Assembly (NCBI GenBank): GCA_965220305.1
Contig: OZ244817.1
Coordinates: forward strand, 2,852,001 to 2,916,000
Direction of reading: 5' to 3'
Source: G965220305 sp965220305
Lineage (GTDB): Bacteria > Chloroflexota > Dehalococcoidia > Lucifugimonadales > UBA3495
DNA: 64,000 bases
The translations under genes were made by a program, and so were the position numbers. Each line of letters begins with the position of its first letter. Within the stretch, counting starts at the first letter, position 1. The notes beneath the pieces are model-generated. The model did no database searches. It worked only from the letters and a program-made list of their open reading frames with translations, and was not told the DNA's origin. Below are positions 1-8,591 of the stretch, piece after piece.

Positions 1-627
1 CCCTATGGGGGTGCGGGACTGGTGCAGGGTCGGGCCCTGCTCAATGTGCAACTCAAAGTAGGCTGCCAACTCGCCGGGGCGGCGTCGGGCCTCAACGATG
101 CGGTCGAGGTTGCCGCCGATGTCGGCCATGCGGGCGCCCAGGGATACCCCCTCGTCATCCACGGCGGACAGGTCCTCGGGTTCCAGCAGACCGGACATGG
201 CCCGGCTGCCGATAAGCCAGCGGTGAAAGCGGGTCCCCTCTTCGTTGGTGAACACTAGGACTTCTACCGGGTAGCGTAGGGTGCTGCCCCGGTCGGCCAG
301 GGTCTGGACCGCTTCAATGGCCCCCATCACGCCCAACGCGCCGTCGTACTTGCCGCCGCTGGGCACGGTGTCGGTGTGGGAACCCAGGGCGATGGCTGGA
401 AGGTTGGGATCGTCCCCGGCCTTGCGGCCAATGATGTTGCCCGCCGCGTCGATGCGGGTCTCCAGTCCGGCGCGGCGCATCAGGTCGAGGGTGTACTGCC
501 GTCCAGCCACGTCGGCGGGGGAGAAGGCCAGGCGCTGCATTCCCTGGGGAGAATCGCCGATGCGCCCCAGCTCTTCCAGGGTATGGTTCAGGCGGGTGGC
601 GTTGATGGCGATGGGTGTTGCGTTCAA
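1..627 (-). CDS. M20-family Zn amidohydrolase (allantoate amidohydrolase / N-carbamoyl-L-amino acid hydrolase type), 3' truncated
   Basis: The frame is open from a TTG at 627 to the window edge (209 codons), so the C-terminal half lies outside. The TTG is preceded by GGAGG seven bases upstream (634-638), which fixes the start. Visible motifs are GSHTDTVPSGGKYDGALGV (first metal ligand, His-x-Asp, and the bridging Asp), TNEEGTRF (Glu-Glu pair) and HIEQGP (His ligand). This order is characteristic of the HyuC/AllC/AmaB branch of peptidase M20, which hydrolyses N-carbamoyl or ureido groups in the cytoplasm. The exact substrate cannot be told from half a protein. It is co-directional with the flavin oxidoreductase at 734-1909, so both could serve amine or purine catabolism; that link is inference. 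Confidence 0.85.
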   Translation of the reverse strand, partial: MNATPIAINATRLNHTLEELGRIGDSPQGMQRLAFSPADVAGRQYTLDLMRRAGLETRIDAAGNIIGRKAGDDPNLPAIALGSHTDTVPSGGKYDGALGVMGAIEAVQTLADRGSTLRYPVEVLVFTNEEGTRFHRWLIGSRAMSGLLEPEDLSAVDDEGVSLGARMADIGGNLDRIVEARRRPGELAAYFELHIEQGPTLHQSRTPIG

Positions 628-733
628 GGGGCGTCCTCCGCTGCGGTGCCGGGCGTTTGGTGGGGACTGTACCTACGTCCTGGGACTGGATTATAGCATG
701 GCGCAGCCCGGGCCCAGCAGGCTACGCCAGCGT

Positions 734-1909
734 CTATGAACCGTAGCCGGGCCGGTTGAGCTTCCCCTCCCGGAAGCGGGAACCGCGCAGCGGGCTGATG
801 TCTATCGAAGTAGCAGTTCCGTCCAGGATTAGCTGGGCCGTCAGCACTCCCACCATTGGCGACAGCTTGAAGCCGTGGCCGCTGAACCCGGTGCAGATGT
901 ACAGTCCCTGGATGCCCTCCACCCGGTCGATTACGGGGTGGGAATCTGGGGTAGAGGTATACAGGCCGGCGTAGCCCGCGCCGAACTTAGCCTCGGCCAT
1001 CAGGGGGATCCGGCGCGCCAGGCGACTCCAAGCTTCTCGGACAAAACCCTGGCTGGCCCGATGGCCGAAGACCTCCGGGTCTTCAATAACTTCCCCGGTG
1101 TAAAATTCCCCGGTGTTCCCGTCGCCCACCAGCGTCAGGTCGGCCCCTTCTGGGCGAAAGTAAATCTGATTGGCGATGTCGCACCCGCCGGGGTGGTAGG
1201 GCAGCAGTTCCGTGGGGCGTCTCAGGTGGACCACCTCGTGTCGGGTGGCTTCCAGGGGCAGGTCCACCCCGTGCCGTCGCAAAAAGTTGCGGCTCCAGGG
1301 CCCGGTCGCTACCACCGCCAGGGGAGTCTCGATGCGCTCCGTGGCAGTACGGACAGCCACCACACGCCCGGACTTCACTTCAATCCCGGTGGCCGGGGCC
1401 TGCAAGCGTATCCCGGCCCCCAACTGTCGGGCGCGGGTGGCATAGGCGAAAGCGGTGGCCGAGGCGTCGGCATGGCCGGAGAGAGGCTCAAAGGCGATGG
1501 CGGAGCAGTCGTCCAGGTAAAAACCCGGGGCCAACTCCTGCGCCTCTTGCCGGCTGATTATGCCGGTATTGGTGCCAACTCCCTGTTGCATGGCGACATT
1601 GCTGCGGAATCCCTCCTCCTCCCGCTCCCCGGCGAAGACCAGGTAACCCGTCTGGAGGTAGCCGCACTCGCCGCCCACCCGCTGCCGGAAGTCCCGGAAG
1701 ATTTCCAGGCTCTGCCAGGCCATGCGGGCGTGGACTACGGTGGCGTAGTGCATCCCGATGGCGCTGGAGGAACGCCCGGTGGAGCCGGAGCCCAGAATAT
1801 CCCGCTCCAGCAGCAGACTGTCGGCAAGTCCGCGGGCCGCCAGGTTGTACAGGATGCTGCATCCCATTACGCCCCCGCCGATGATTATCGCCTCCGCCGT
1901 TGTGGTCAT
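734..1909 (-). CDS. FAD-dependent oxidoreductase, DAO / sarcosine oxidase beta-subunit family
   Basis: The protein of 391 residues opens with a dinucleotide-binding signature (AIIIGGGVMGCSILYNLAARG, roughly residues 7-27), followed by LLLERD and GSTGRSSSAIG. The C-terminus has the family's GLYICTGFSGHGFKLSPMVG segment, which closes the FAD site. The family oxidises secondary or tertiary amines such as sarcosine, glycine betaine derivatives or D-amino acids; the substrate here is unknown. An upstream in-frame extension to 2059 exists, but the ATG at 1909 has a GGAGG about 11 bases upstream and begins right at the conserved fold, so it is preferred. The start faces cobB across a 225-bp divergent spacer. 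Confidence 0.88.
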   Translation of the reverse strand: MTTTAEAIIIGGGVMGCSILYNLAARGLADSLLLERDILGSGSTGRSSSAIGMHYATVVHARMAWQSLEIFRDFRQRVGGECGYLQTGYLVFAGEREEEGFRSNVAMQQGVGTNTGIISRQEAQELAPGFYLDDCSAIAFEPLSGHADASATAFAYATRARQLGAGIRLQAPATGIEVKSGRVVAVRTATERIETPLAVVATGPWSRNFLRRHGVDLPLEATRHEVVHLRRPTELLPYHPGGCDIANQIYFRPEGADLTLVGDGNTGEFYTGEVIEDPEVFGHRASQGFVREAWSRLARRIPLMAEAKFGAGYAGLYTSTPDSHPVIDRVEGIQGLYICTGFSGHGFKLSPMVGVLTAQLILDGTATSIDISPLRGSRFREGKLNRPGYGS

Positions 1910-2134
1910 GGTCAACCGCACCTCCGGCCTTCGCTGGGCAACGCCGAAGGAGAGTGTAGCACCTGTCCGGTACGGCTGTGGATGTGCCGGCAACGAGAGT
2001 AGCGCCCGCACCCTAACCCTCCCCCAGCAGACCCGTCTTCCGGCGCAGAGCCGGGCCAACCGCCCCGCTGCTATTCTCCCCGATGGTGTACAATGCCTCT
2101 GGAACAGCTTTCAAAGGCAGGGAAGGGAGCTGAA

Positions 2135-3508
2135 ATGGCGGGATCTATAGTAATTGCTGGGGTGCGTAGCGGGGTGGGCAAGACCACCATCGCCACCGGA
2201 ATAATGGGAGCCTTGACCCGTCGAGGGAACCGGGTGCAGCCTTTCAAGGTGGGCCCCGATTATATTGACCCCTCCTACCACCGCCTGGCCTGCGGCACTC
2301 CCTCTCGTAATCTGGACACCTGGATGATTCCCCATGCCGGAGTGGTGGAGTTGTACCAGCGGGCCAGCGCCCGGGGGGACATATCCGTAGTGGAAGGGGT
2401 GATGGGCGTCTTCGATGGGCACTCCAGCCTGTCGGAAGAAGGCTCCACCGCCCAGCTTGCCAAGCTGCTGGATGCCCCGGTAATTCTGGTGGCCGACGCT
2501 TCCAAGGTGGCGCGCAGCGTGGCCGCCGAGGTGTTGGGGTACCAGCAATTCGACCCGGACTTGCGCCTGGCCGGGGTGATTCTCAACGGCGTCGGCGGGC
2601 CGAGGCACCTGGAGTTTTGCCAGCCCCAGATTGAGGCCACCACGGGACTGCCCGTCCTGGGATATTTGCCTCGTCGGGAGGAACTGGTCCAGCCGGAGCG
2701 GCACCTGGGGTTAATCCCCACGGTGGAAGGCACCGTGTTCCAGGAATGGTACGACACCCTGGTAGCCCAGGTGGAAGAGACCATCGATTTGGACCGGATA
2801 GTTCAACTGGCCGCCGCCTCCAACCCTCCCCCGGCCCAGCCGCAACTGTATCCCAGCGAGCCGCAGCCCAAGCGGGCGGTTATTGCCGTGGCCCAGGACA
2901 GGGCCTTCAGCTTCTATTACCAGGACTCCCTGGACCTGCTGGAAGCCTGGGGCGCGGAGTTGGCCCCCTTCAGTCCCCTGGAAGACCCGGTATTGCCCGA
3001 GGGGGCTGGCGGGGTCTACATCGGCGGCGGCTTTCCCGAGATGTTCGCCCGGGAGCTTTCGGAGAACGTCTCCATGCGCCGGTCGGTGCGCCAGGCCGTG
3101 GAGCGGGGCCTGCCCGTGTACGCCGAGTGCGGGGGGCTGATGTACCTGGGCCAGAACCTGTCCGACCTGGAAGGGGTGCAGTACCCCATGGTTGGGGCCA
3201 TTCCGGTAGTATCCTCCATGGTCGGCAGCCGCCTGCACCTGGGTTACCGGGAGGTGGAGTCGCGCACCGACAGCCCCCTGCTGCAACGGGGCCAACGGGT
3301 CAGGGGGCACGAGTTCCATTGGTCGGTGTTGGAGCAGGCCCCGGAGCCGGAACAATCGGTCTACCGGGTGACCAACCAGGACGACCGGTCCGAGGGGTTC
3401 CAGGTGGGCAGCGTTTGGGCCTCGTACATTCACATCCACCTGGGCAGCGACCCGTCCCTGGCCCGTAACTTCGTCGATACCTGCGCCGGAGATTCCCCAG
3501 CCAACTAA
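2135..3508 (+). CDS. cobB: Cobyrinate a,c-diamide synthase
   Basis: This 457-residue protein performs ATP- and glutamine-dependent amidation of carboxylates a and c of cobyrinic acid. The N-terminal P-loop GVRSGVGKTTI and the FKVGPDYIDPSYH motif are typical of CobB/CbiA. The C-terminal half is a class I glutamine amidotransferase-like domain with the nucleophile in YAECGGLMYL (Cys about 332) and a late His in GHEFHWS. The ATG at 2135 has GGAAGGGAG just upstream and is preferred to the ATG at 2093. It is the first of the corrinoid genes here. cbiA is the equivalent name when the pathway is anaerobic, and the window does not settle which route operates. Confidence 0.95.
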   Translation: MAGSIVIAGVRSGVGKTTIATGIMGALTRRGNRVQPFKVGPDYIDPSYHRLACGTPSRNLDTWMIPHAGVVELYQRASARGDISVVEGVMGVFDGHSSLSEEGSTAQLAKLLDAPVILVADASKVARSVAAEVLGYQQFDPDLRLAGVILNGVGGPRHLEFCQPQIEATTGLPVLGYLPRREELVQPERHLGLIPTVEGTVFQEWYDTLVAQVEETIDLDRIVQLAAASNPPPAQPQLYPSEPQPKRAVIAVAQDRAFSFYYQDSLDLLEAWGAELAPFSPLEDPVLPEGAGGVYIGGGFPEMFARELSENVSMRRSVRQAVERGLPVYAECGGLMYLGQNLSDLEGVQYPMVGAIPVVSSMVGSRLHLGYREVESRTDSPLLQRGQRVRGHEFHWSVLEQAPEPEQSVYRVTNQDDRSEGFQVGSVWASYIHIHLGSDPSLARNFVDTCAGDSPAN

Positions 3509-3565
3509 AATTAAACTGGCCCTGGACCTTTTCATTTTCCTGCGAGAGCCATACTCTCAACCGTC

Positions 3566-3585
3566 ATTCCCGCGAAAGCGGGAAT
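3566..3585. repeat. Short palindromic intergenic repeat (ATTCCCGC-GAAA-GCGGGAAT)
   Basis: An 8-bp perfect stem with a GAAA loop lies in the gap 3509-3752. It belongs to a family of ATTCC-type palindromes that recurs between genes at 24250-24299, around 24410, near 32485 and near 37740. It could act as a transcription terminator or a REP-type element; there is no T-run. The rest of the gap shows no gene. Confidence 0.7.
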
Positions 3586-3752
3586 CCAGGGGCAGGGGTG
3601 GCAATCTGGGGTTCGCTGTTTCCACCAATAATCGAAGGGCGCTGGAAGCGGCCCCGGTGGACTACCGAAACCGCCTACGCCCAGGTATATTGGTTAGGCT
3701 AGTAGGGCCACGAAGGGGTAATTCTAAGGACAACGTGCTAGAGCCACGGGAC

Positions 3753-4457
3753 ATGGTGACAAAGCTGGAAGAGCGGGCCGACCTGAACTGGCGAAGGCAC
3801 TCGGGCTTCGCCGGGTACGGTGTCATGGGTCTGCCCTTCGCCTCGGGCCACGCCCTGGGATTTCGCCGGTTCCCCACCTCGTCCCTGGGGCCGGAATACA
3901 CCTCCGTGTGGCACCGGGACCCGGGGGGACAGTGGAGCATGTTCCAGGACCGGCCCCCCGAGGGCGATAGCGTCCTCCACTTCGGGGGCGCGGTGGCCGA
4001 GGCCCACGTAAGGGACATCCGGATTACCTGGTCCGGTCCCCGGGACTTTACAGTTAAAGTTGGCGGTGAAAAGCCCATCCAGTGGGACATTGCCCTGGAT
4101 GCCGTTCCAGAGACCCGGTTTATGAACTCCAAGGGTGGCACGGCGCCAGGAGCCCTGTGGCGTCAGCCGGACTACCTCCGGGTCATGGGTGGGGTGTCCA
4201 GCGTAGCCCTGGGCGCTGGGTACCTGGGGCTGGAAGGGGCCGGTGACGAGAAACAGAGGTTTGTCGCCAATCCGCGTCTCATCTGGCACGTTTCCGCCAG
4301 CGCCGCCACCATCGATGGGCAGCCCCTGGGCGACCCCGGGCCTTTGCCCTTCGACGCAAAGTTTGGCGGGTTCTGGATACCCCAGCGGGGCATCTTCATC
4401 ATCGGCAGCGCGCTATTGGATACCCCGGAGGCAGCCCTATACCCCTTCTTTGTCTGA
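3753..4457 (+). CDS. Hypothetical protein of about 234 residues
   Basis: I do not recognise this family. The protein is soluble-looking, rich in Gly, Trp and aromatic residues, with no signal peptide or membrane segment. The regular spacing of WHRDPGGQWSMF, ITWSGPRDFTVKV and PIQWDIALDA suggests alternating beta strands, possibly a lipocalin- or AttH-like barrel, but that is only a structural guess. The start is uncertain: ATG at 3753 has a weak ribosome binding site, a GTG at 3735 follows AAGGA, and the frame is open back to 3657. It follows cobB by about 240 bp that contain a repeat, so a shared transcript is doubtful. Codon use looks like that of its neighbours. Confidence 0.55.
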   Translation: MVTKLEERADLNWRRHSGFAGYGVMGLPFASGHALGFRRFPTSSLGPEYTSVWHRDPGGQWSMFQDRPPEGDSVLHFGGAVAEAHVRDIRITWSGPRDFTVKVGGEKPIQWDIALDAVPETRFMNSKGGTAPGALWRQPDYLRVMGGVSSVALGAGYLGLEGAGDEKQRFVANPRLIWHVSASAATIDGQPLGDPGPLPFDAKFGGFWIPQRGIFIIGSALLDTPEAALYPFFV

Positions 4458-4534
4458 AGGACTATTGTTAGCCGATTCCAGAGCCAATTAGGAACAGATT
4501 TGACCCGGGCTTGAGGGACAGGAGATCGTCGGTT

Positions 4535-5332
4535 ATGGACATCACCAACTATGAACGGGTAGGGAAAGGCATCGAGGCCCTCAAGGTCGGTCTCGTGCCT
4601 TTCGTGTCACGGGAATTCATAGCGCACTGCGGGAGCTCAAACATCAACCAAATCGTATCAGAATTGCGGCGAATTCTAGGAAAGCCTCCTAATGATTCAC
4701 TGCGTCCCTTTCGGGATATGGATGCTGCGGCGTTGCTCAAAGTAATGTGGGACTTATGGAATGAGGTATTCCGTAAAAGCCTCGGTTATAGCGAACGAAA
4801 TTTGGTAAGCGAATTACGAGCAGTCCGCAACAATTGGGCGCACCAAGTAACATTCTCCAACGATGACGCATACCGAGCCCTTGACTCTATGCACCGCCTG
4901 CTCTTGGCAGTTTCATCACCACAAGCCAGTGTGGTGGAAGGGTTAAAAGGGGAGCAGTTCCGAGTCCTTGCCAACGAGCTGGTCAGAGAAGAAGAGGACA
5001 CACTAGAGGGCCAGGAGATTGGTGGTTCTAGTGGGTATACGCGGCAACGTCGGGAGGAGGCAACGGGGCGTGGACGGATAGCTGAAGCCGTGAGGGCGGC
5101 GGTCATAGATGATTACGTCACGCCGGCCCGTAATAGAGGCGAGAGAGAACTCAGCATCGTGTCTGGGGATGTCCATAAGCGGCTCGGACTCTCAGCTAGG
5201 CACCCCTCTGTATGCAATGCGCTTGAAGACCACACAGGAAAACTAAAACGTCTGGCCAGAGCGGAGTTGATCGACATAGCCGGTCCGAACCCTAGCAGCA
5301 CTACCCGGTTTACCTATCGACTCTTTGACTAA
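4535..5332 (+). CDS. Swt1-family HEPN domain protein
   Basis: The N-terminal about 130 residues match the Swt1-type HEPN domain seen in bacterial defence-associated proteins. They contain the ribonuclease-type motif RNNWAH (R98, N99, H103), i.e. R-x4-H, in a helical context. A linker follows, then a C-terminal about 65-residue segment (SIVSGDVHKRLGLSARHPSVC...TRFTYRL) that resembles a winged-helix tail found on restriction-associated proteins. The ATG at 4535 has AGGAGA nine bases upstream and is preferred to 4511. The gene is less GC-rich than the flanking cob genes and interrupts them, suggesting acquisition. An RNase or toxin role is inferred from the HEPN motif alone; no partner antitoxin is visible. 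Confidence 0.72.
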   Translation: MDITNYERVGKGIEALKVGLVPFVSREFIAHCGSSNINQIVSELRRILGKPPNDSLRPFRDMDAAALLKVMWDLWNEVFRKSLGYSERNLVSELRAVRNNWAHQVTFSNDDAYRALDSMHRLLLAVSSPQASVVEGLKGEQFRVLANELVREEEDTLEGQEIGGSSGYTRQRREEATGRGRIAEAVRAAVIDDYVTPARNRGERELSIVSGDVHKRLGLSARHPSVCNALEDHTGKLKRLARAELIDIAGPNPSSTTRFTYRLFD

Positions 5333-5390
5333 CAGACCTTGGAGACCATATTAGGCACAGGTTAGTATTTTCGCCAGGGGAAGAAAACGA

Positions 5391-5963
5391 ATGAGCACTG
5401 AGCAAAACGCCCAACAGGGACCCCAATCGGTCAAGGGCCCTCGCATTAACAAGGGCTTGGTAATAGTCAATACGGGAAACGGCAAGGGCAAGACCACCGC
5501 CGCGATGGGGGTGTTGTTTCGGGCCTGGGGACGGGACATGAAGCCCATCATGCTTCAGTTCATCAAGCATACCACCTCCAACTTCGGCGAACAGCGGGCG
5601 GCCCAGAAGATTAACGTGCCCGTCCGGGCCATGGGCGACGGCTTCACCTGGCGCTCCCGGGACCTGGACCAGAGCGCCGATCTGGCCCGAGCCCTATGGG
5701 AGGACGCCAAGGAGGTGATTGCCTCCAACGAGCACAACATCGTAATCCTGGACGAGTTCACCTACCCGATGCACTACGGGTGGATTCCGGTGGAGGACGT
5801 GATTGAGGCATTGAAGGCTCGCCCGGAGATGCAGCACGTCATCATCACCGGACGCCACGCCCCCGAGGCCCTGGTCGAGTACGCCGACCTGGTCACGGAA
5901 ATGAACGTGGTCAAACATCCCTACGACAGCGGCATCAAGGCGCAGCCGGGTATCGAGTTCTAA
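5391..5963 (+). CDS. cobO: Cob(I)alamin/corrinoid adenosyltransferase (CobO/BtuR family)
   Basis: The 190-residue protein has the P-loop variant NTGNGKGKTTAAMGV near residue 27, RAWGRDMKPIMLQFIKH, and the VILDEFTYPMHYGWI segment, all diagnostic of the CobA/CobO/BtuR ATP:corrinoid adenosyltransferase. It transfers the 5'-deoxyadenosyl group of ATP to Co(I) corrinoids, supplying the upper ligand of adenosylcobalamin. The length is typical of the family. A GGGGAAG-type ribosome binding site lies just upstream. The gene sits between the HEPN gene and a DUF433 pair and probably belongs with cobT and cobS downstream. Confidence 0.95.
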   Translation: MSTEQNAQQGPQSVKGPRINKGLVIVNTGNGKGKTTAAMGVLFRAWGRDMKPIMLQFIKHTTSNFGEQRAAQKINVPVRAMGDGFTWRSRDLDQSADLARALWEDAKEVIASNEHNIVILDEFTYPMHYGWIPVEDVIEALKARPEMQHVIITGRHAPEALVEYADLVTEMNVVKHPYDSGIKAQPGIEF

Positions 5964-6014
5964 AATCACGAAGAGACCCCGCTTCACCGTAGGGCGAAGG
6001 GCCGGATTGAAGAA

Positions 6015-6236
6015 ATGGACAAAGGCATAAGCGTTGATCCCAAAATATGCAGTGGCAAGCCCTGCATCCGGGGTACTCGAATCATGGTTAAGAATATCCT
6101 GGGTATGCTGGCGGGGGGTTACACTGTTGAACGAATTGTCCAAGCTTACCCGGAATTGACCGCGGATGATGTGAGTTCCGCCCTGAACTATGCTAGCCAG
6201 GTAATCGATGAGGAAAGGGTCATTGCCATAGGTTGA
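6015..6236 (+). CDS. DUF433 family protein, probable antitoxin
   Basis: The 73-residue protein shows the family core ISVDPKICSGKPCIRGTRIMV followed by a helix-turn-helix-like segment (GYTVERIVQAYPELTADDVSSAL). DUF433 proteins are often encoded directly before a PIN-like DUF5615 protein and are regarded as antitoxins that also bind DNA. The same order holds here: the next reading frame (6298-6639) is DUF5615-like and begins at or beside this stop codon. The toxin-antitoxin role is inference from family and gene order. Confidence 0.82.
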   Translation: MDKGISVDPKICSGKPCIRGTRIMVKNILGMLAGGYTVERIVQAYPELTADDVSSALNYASQVIDEERVIAIG

Positions 6237-6297
6237 AGGCTCACCTGACCTCAACATTCTCCTTGACCAAAATGTTCCCAGGGAAGTTGCCTGGTGG

Positions 6298-6639
6298 TTG
6301 CGAGAGCGACGACCAAATTGGGAAGTTGTCCACACTTCACAGGTGGGGTTGGATGGCAAGCCCGATGTTGACATATTTGCCTGGGATCAAGAAAATCTTC
6401 ACCTCCTCCTCACTTTTGATGAGGATTTCGCTGACCAGCGCAGTTTTCCTGTGGGCCGGGACCATGGTGTCATCAGGTTGAGGGTGTGGCCCACAACCCT
6501 GGAAGAAACTGAGGCTGCACTAGGTAGGTTGATCGATCAGGTGGATGACAAAGCGCTTCTCGGGGCGCTGGTAATAATCTGTCCTCGACATATCCGGGTG
6601 AGTGCTGGACCCAGACCAGGAAGTACCCTCAGCAATTGA
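6298..6639 (+). CDS. DUF5615 PIN-like protein, putative toxin; start codon unresolved
   Basis: The reading frame encodes a DUF5615-type small PIN-like protein: GKPDVDIFAWDQENLHLLLTFDEDFADQRSFP and VIRLRVWP are family hallmarks (acidic cluster, strand, RxW). The listed start is a TTG at 6298. However, the conserved N-terminus (LNILLDQNVPREVAWWL, including the first active-site Asp) is encoded upstream in the same frame from about 6247. That stretch has no ATG, GTG or TTG before the in-frame TAG at 6229-6231. Either a non-canonical start (such as ATT 6256) is used, or a small indel has removed the start, leaving a damaged toxin. It partners the DUF433 gene immediately upstream. Confidence 0.65.
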   Translation: MRERRPNWEVVHTSQVGLDGKPDVDIFAWDQENLHLLLTFDEDFADQRSFPVGRDHGVIRLRVWPTTLEETEAALGRLIDQVDDKALLGALVIICPRHIRVSAGPRPGSTLSN

Positions 6640-6664
6640 GCCAGCCTCAAAGGAGTGGCGTCGA

Positions 6665-7741
6665 ATGCCAATATCATCTTTAGTTGACCTAACCCTGGCG
6701 TCTATCGACGCCCTGAACGAGGAGGCGATGGCTGCCGCCTGGGCCCGTCAGGATACTCTGACCAAGCCCCTGGGCAGCCTGGGCAGGCTGGAAGAGCTGT
6801 CGGTACGGCTGGCGGGCATCTTCGGCGAGGCCATCCCCCGAATTCGCGGCAAGTCGGTAATCCTGGCTGCCGGGGACCACGGGGTGGTGGCCGAGGGGGT
6901 CAGCGCCTATCCCCAGGAAGTGACACCGCAGATGATTTACAACTTCCTGGCCGGCGGCGCGGGCATCAACGTTCTGGCCCGGCACGCCGGGGCCGACATT
7001 GTGGTGCTGGACGCCGGCGTGGCCGCCGACCTGAAGCCCCATCCGCAACTGCGGGACGTGAAAGTCGCCAGGGGCACCGCCAACATGGCCCAGGGCCCGG
7101 CCATGACCCGGCAGCAGGCCATCCAGTGCCTGGAAACGGGGATCGAAGTTGCCCAGGAGCAAATTGCCGGGGGCGCTGACCTCATCGCCTGCGGGGACAT
7201 GGGCATCGGCAACACCACACCTTCCAGCGCCATCACCGCCGTGCTCACCGGCGTTGACCCGGAGATAACCACCGGCAGGGGCACCGGCCTGGACGACCCG
7301 GGCCTGGCCCACAAGGTGGCGGTAATCAAGCAGGCTATCCAGACCAACAGCCCCGACCCCAACGACGGTATGGACGTGCTGACCAAGGTTGGCGGCCTCG
7401 AAATTGGTATGTTGGCGGGGGCCATGTTGGGCGCTGCCGCCCGCCGCCGCCCGGTGCTGGTGGACGGATTCATTTCCGGGGCGGCGGCCCTGATAGCCTG
7501 GGCCATCTACCCCGGGGCCAAGGACTACTTCATCGCCTCCCATCAATCGGTGGAGCCGGGGCACCGGGTTGGCTTGGAAGCAATGGGGCTGGACCCCTTG
7601 CTGGACCTGGGTATGCGGCTGGGCGAGGGCACTGGCGCGGCCCTGGCCATGCACATCGTTGAAGCCTCCGCCAAGTGCCTGGAGGAGATGGCTACCTTTG
7701 CCGAGGCCGGAGTCTCGGAGCGGGACGAAGAAGAGGTCTAG
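6665..7741 (+). CDS. cobT: Nicotinate-nucleotide:dimethylbenzimidazole phosphoribosyltransferase
   Basis: CobT makes alpha-ribazole 5'-phosphate from the lower-ligand base and nicotinate mononucleotide. Typical segments are DTLTKPLGSLGRLEELSVRL near the N-terminus, AAGDHGVVAEGVSAYPQEVT, ACGDMGIGNTTPSSAI and the C-terminal RLGEGTGAALAM, which contains the catalytic Glu. The ATG at 6665 is preferred because AAGGAG lies nine bases upstream; translation could start at 6602 only by overlapping the preceding gene. At 358 residues it is full length. It overlaps the cobS reading frame, which indicates coupled expression of the two nucleotide-loop enzymes. Confidence 0.95.
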   Translation: MPISSLVDLTLASIDALNEEAMAAAWARQDTLTKPLGSLGRLEELSVRLAGIFGEAIPRIRGKSVILAAGDHGVVAEGVSAYPQEVTPQMIYNFLAGGAGINVLARHAGADIVVLDAGVAADLKPHPQLRDVKVARGTANMAQGPAMTRQQAIQCLETGIEVAQEQIAGGADLIACGDMGIGNTTPSSAITAVLTGVDPEITTGRGTGLDDPGLAHKVAVIKQAIQTNSPDPNDGMDVLTKVGGLEIGMLAGAMLGAAARRRPVLVDGFISGAAALIAWAIYPGAKDYFIASHQSVEPGHRVGLEAMGLDPLLDLGMRLGEGTGAALAMHIVEASAKCLEEMATFAEAGVSERDEEEV

Positions 7742-8529
7742 CCCTGGCTGCATTCCTGGTGGCCCTCAGTTTTCTGACCATCTGTCCGGCCACGCTGCGC
7801 AAGAGTCCGACGCAGGGGGAAATTAGCGCCTCCCGGGCCTTCTTCCCCTTGGTGGGGCTGCTGTTGGGGCTGCTGTTGGTGGGCCTGGAGCGCGGGGCCA
7901 GCGAAGTCTTTCCCCCCTTTCTGACGGCGGCGATGCTGTTGGCCGTTCTGGCGATAGTCACCCGGGCCCTGCACCTGGATGGCTTCATGGACGTGTGCGA
8001 CGGGCTGTTCGGCGGTTACACCCCGGAGCGACGCCTGGAGATAATGCGCGACTCGCACGTGGGGGCCTTTGCCGTAGTGGGCGCCGTGGGCCTGCTGCTG
8101 CTGAAGTACGGCGCCCTGGTGGCCCTGCTGACTACGCCTGTACCGGGCAAGGAGTGGGCGTTGCTGCTGTTCCCCGCCCTGTCGCGGTGGAGCATGGTAG
8201 TAGCCCTCAGCGCTTTTCCTTACGTACGCAGCCAGGGCTTGGGCTCGCCCTATCACCGGGGGACGGCCTACTTGTCCACCGGCGGGGCGGCCATCGCCGT
8301 AGTTGTAATTGCAGTGCTTGCAGCGGGCGTTGCCGGGGCCATCCTGTTGGTGGGAGTATCGGCGCTGGCCTGGCTGTTGGGCTGGGGCATGGCGCGGATG
8401 TTGGGGGGACTGACCGGGGATACCTACGGGGCCATCAACGAAATAACCGAGGTGGCGGCGCTGATGGTGGCGGTGGCGGCGCTGCCCACCGGGTGGCTGC
8501 AACCGTTGGCCTGGCTGCGGTTTTACTAA
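7675..8529 (+). CDS. cobS: Adenosylcobinamide-GDP ribazoletransferase (cobalamin synthase)
   Basis: This integral membrane enzyme joins adenosylcobinamide-GDP and alpha-ribazole. The protein has several hydrophobic helices and the signature ALHLDGFMDVCDGLFGGYTPERRLEIMRDSHVGAFAVVG, with the Mg-binding acidic residues, followed by FPALSRWSMV and a C-terminal LGGLTGDTYGAINEITEV. The only ATG is at 7675, overlapping cobT by 67 bp and giving an Arg-rich 25-residue leader. A GTG at 7759 would give about 256 residues, closer to the usual CobS length, so the real start may be there. It is probably co-transcribed with cobT. Confidence 0.93.
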   Translation: MPGGDGYLCRGRSLGAGRRRGLALAAFLVALSFLTICPATLRKSPTQGEISASRAFFPLVGLLLGLLLVGLERGASEVFPPFLTAAMLLAVLAIVTRALHLDGFMDVCDGLFGGYTPERRLEIMRDSHVGAFAVVGAVGLLLLKYGALVALLTTPVPGKEWALLLFPALSRWSMVVALSAFPYVRSQGLGSPYHRGTAYLSTGGAAIAVVVIAVLAAGVAGAILLVGVSALAWLLGWGMARMLGGLTGDTYGAINEITEVAALMVAVAALPTGWLQPLAWLRFY

Positions 8530-8591
8530 GGGGCTTTACGACGAAAGAGAAGTCCCTGAACCAGGAAAAGTTGGATGGCAAGGATTCTAGG

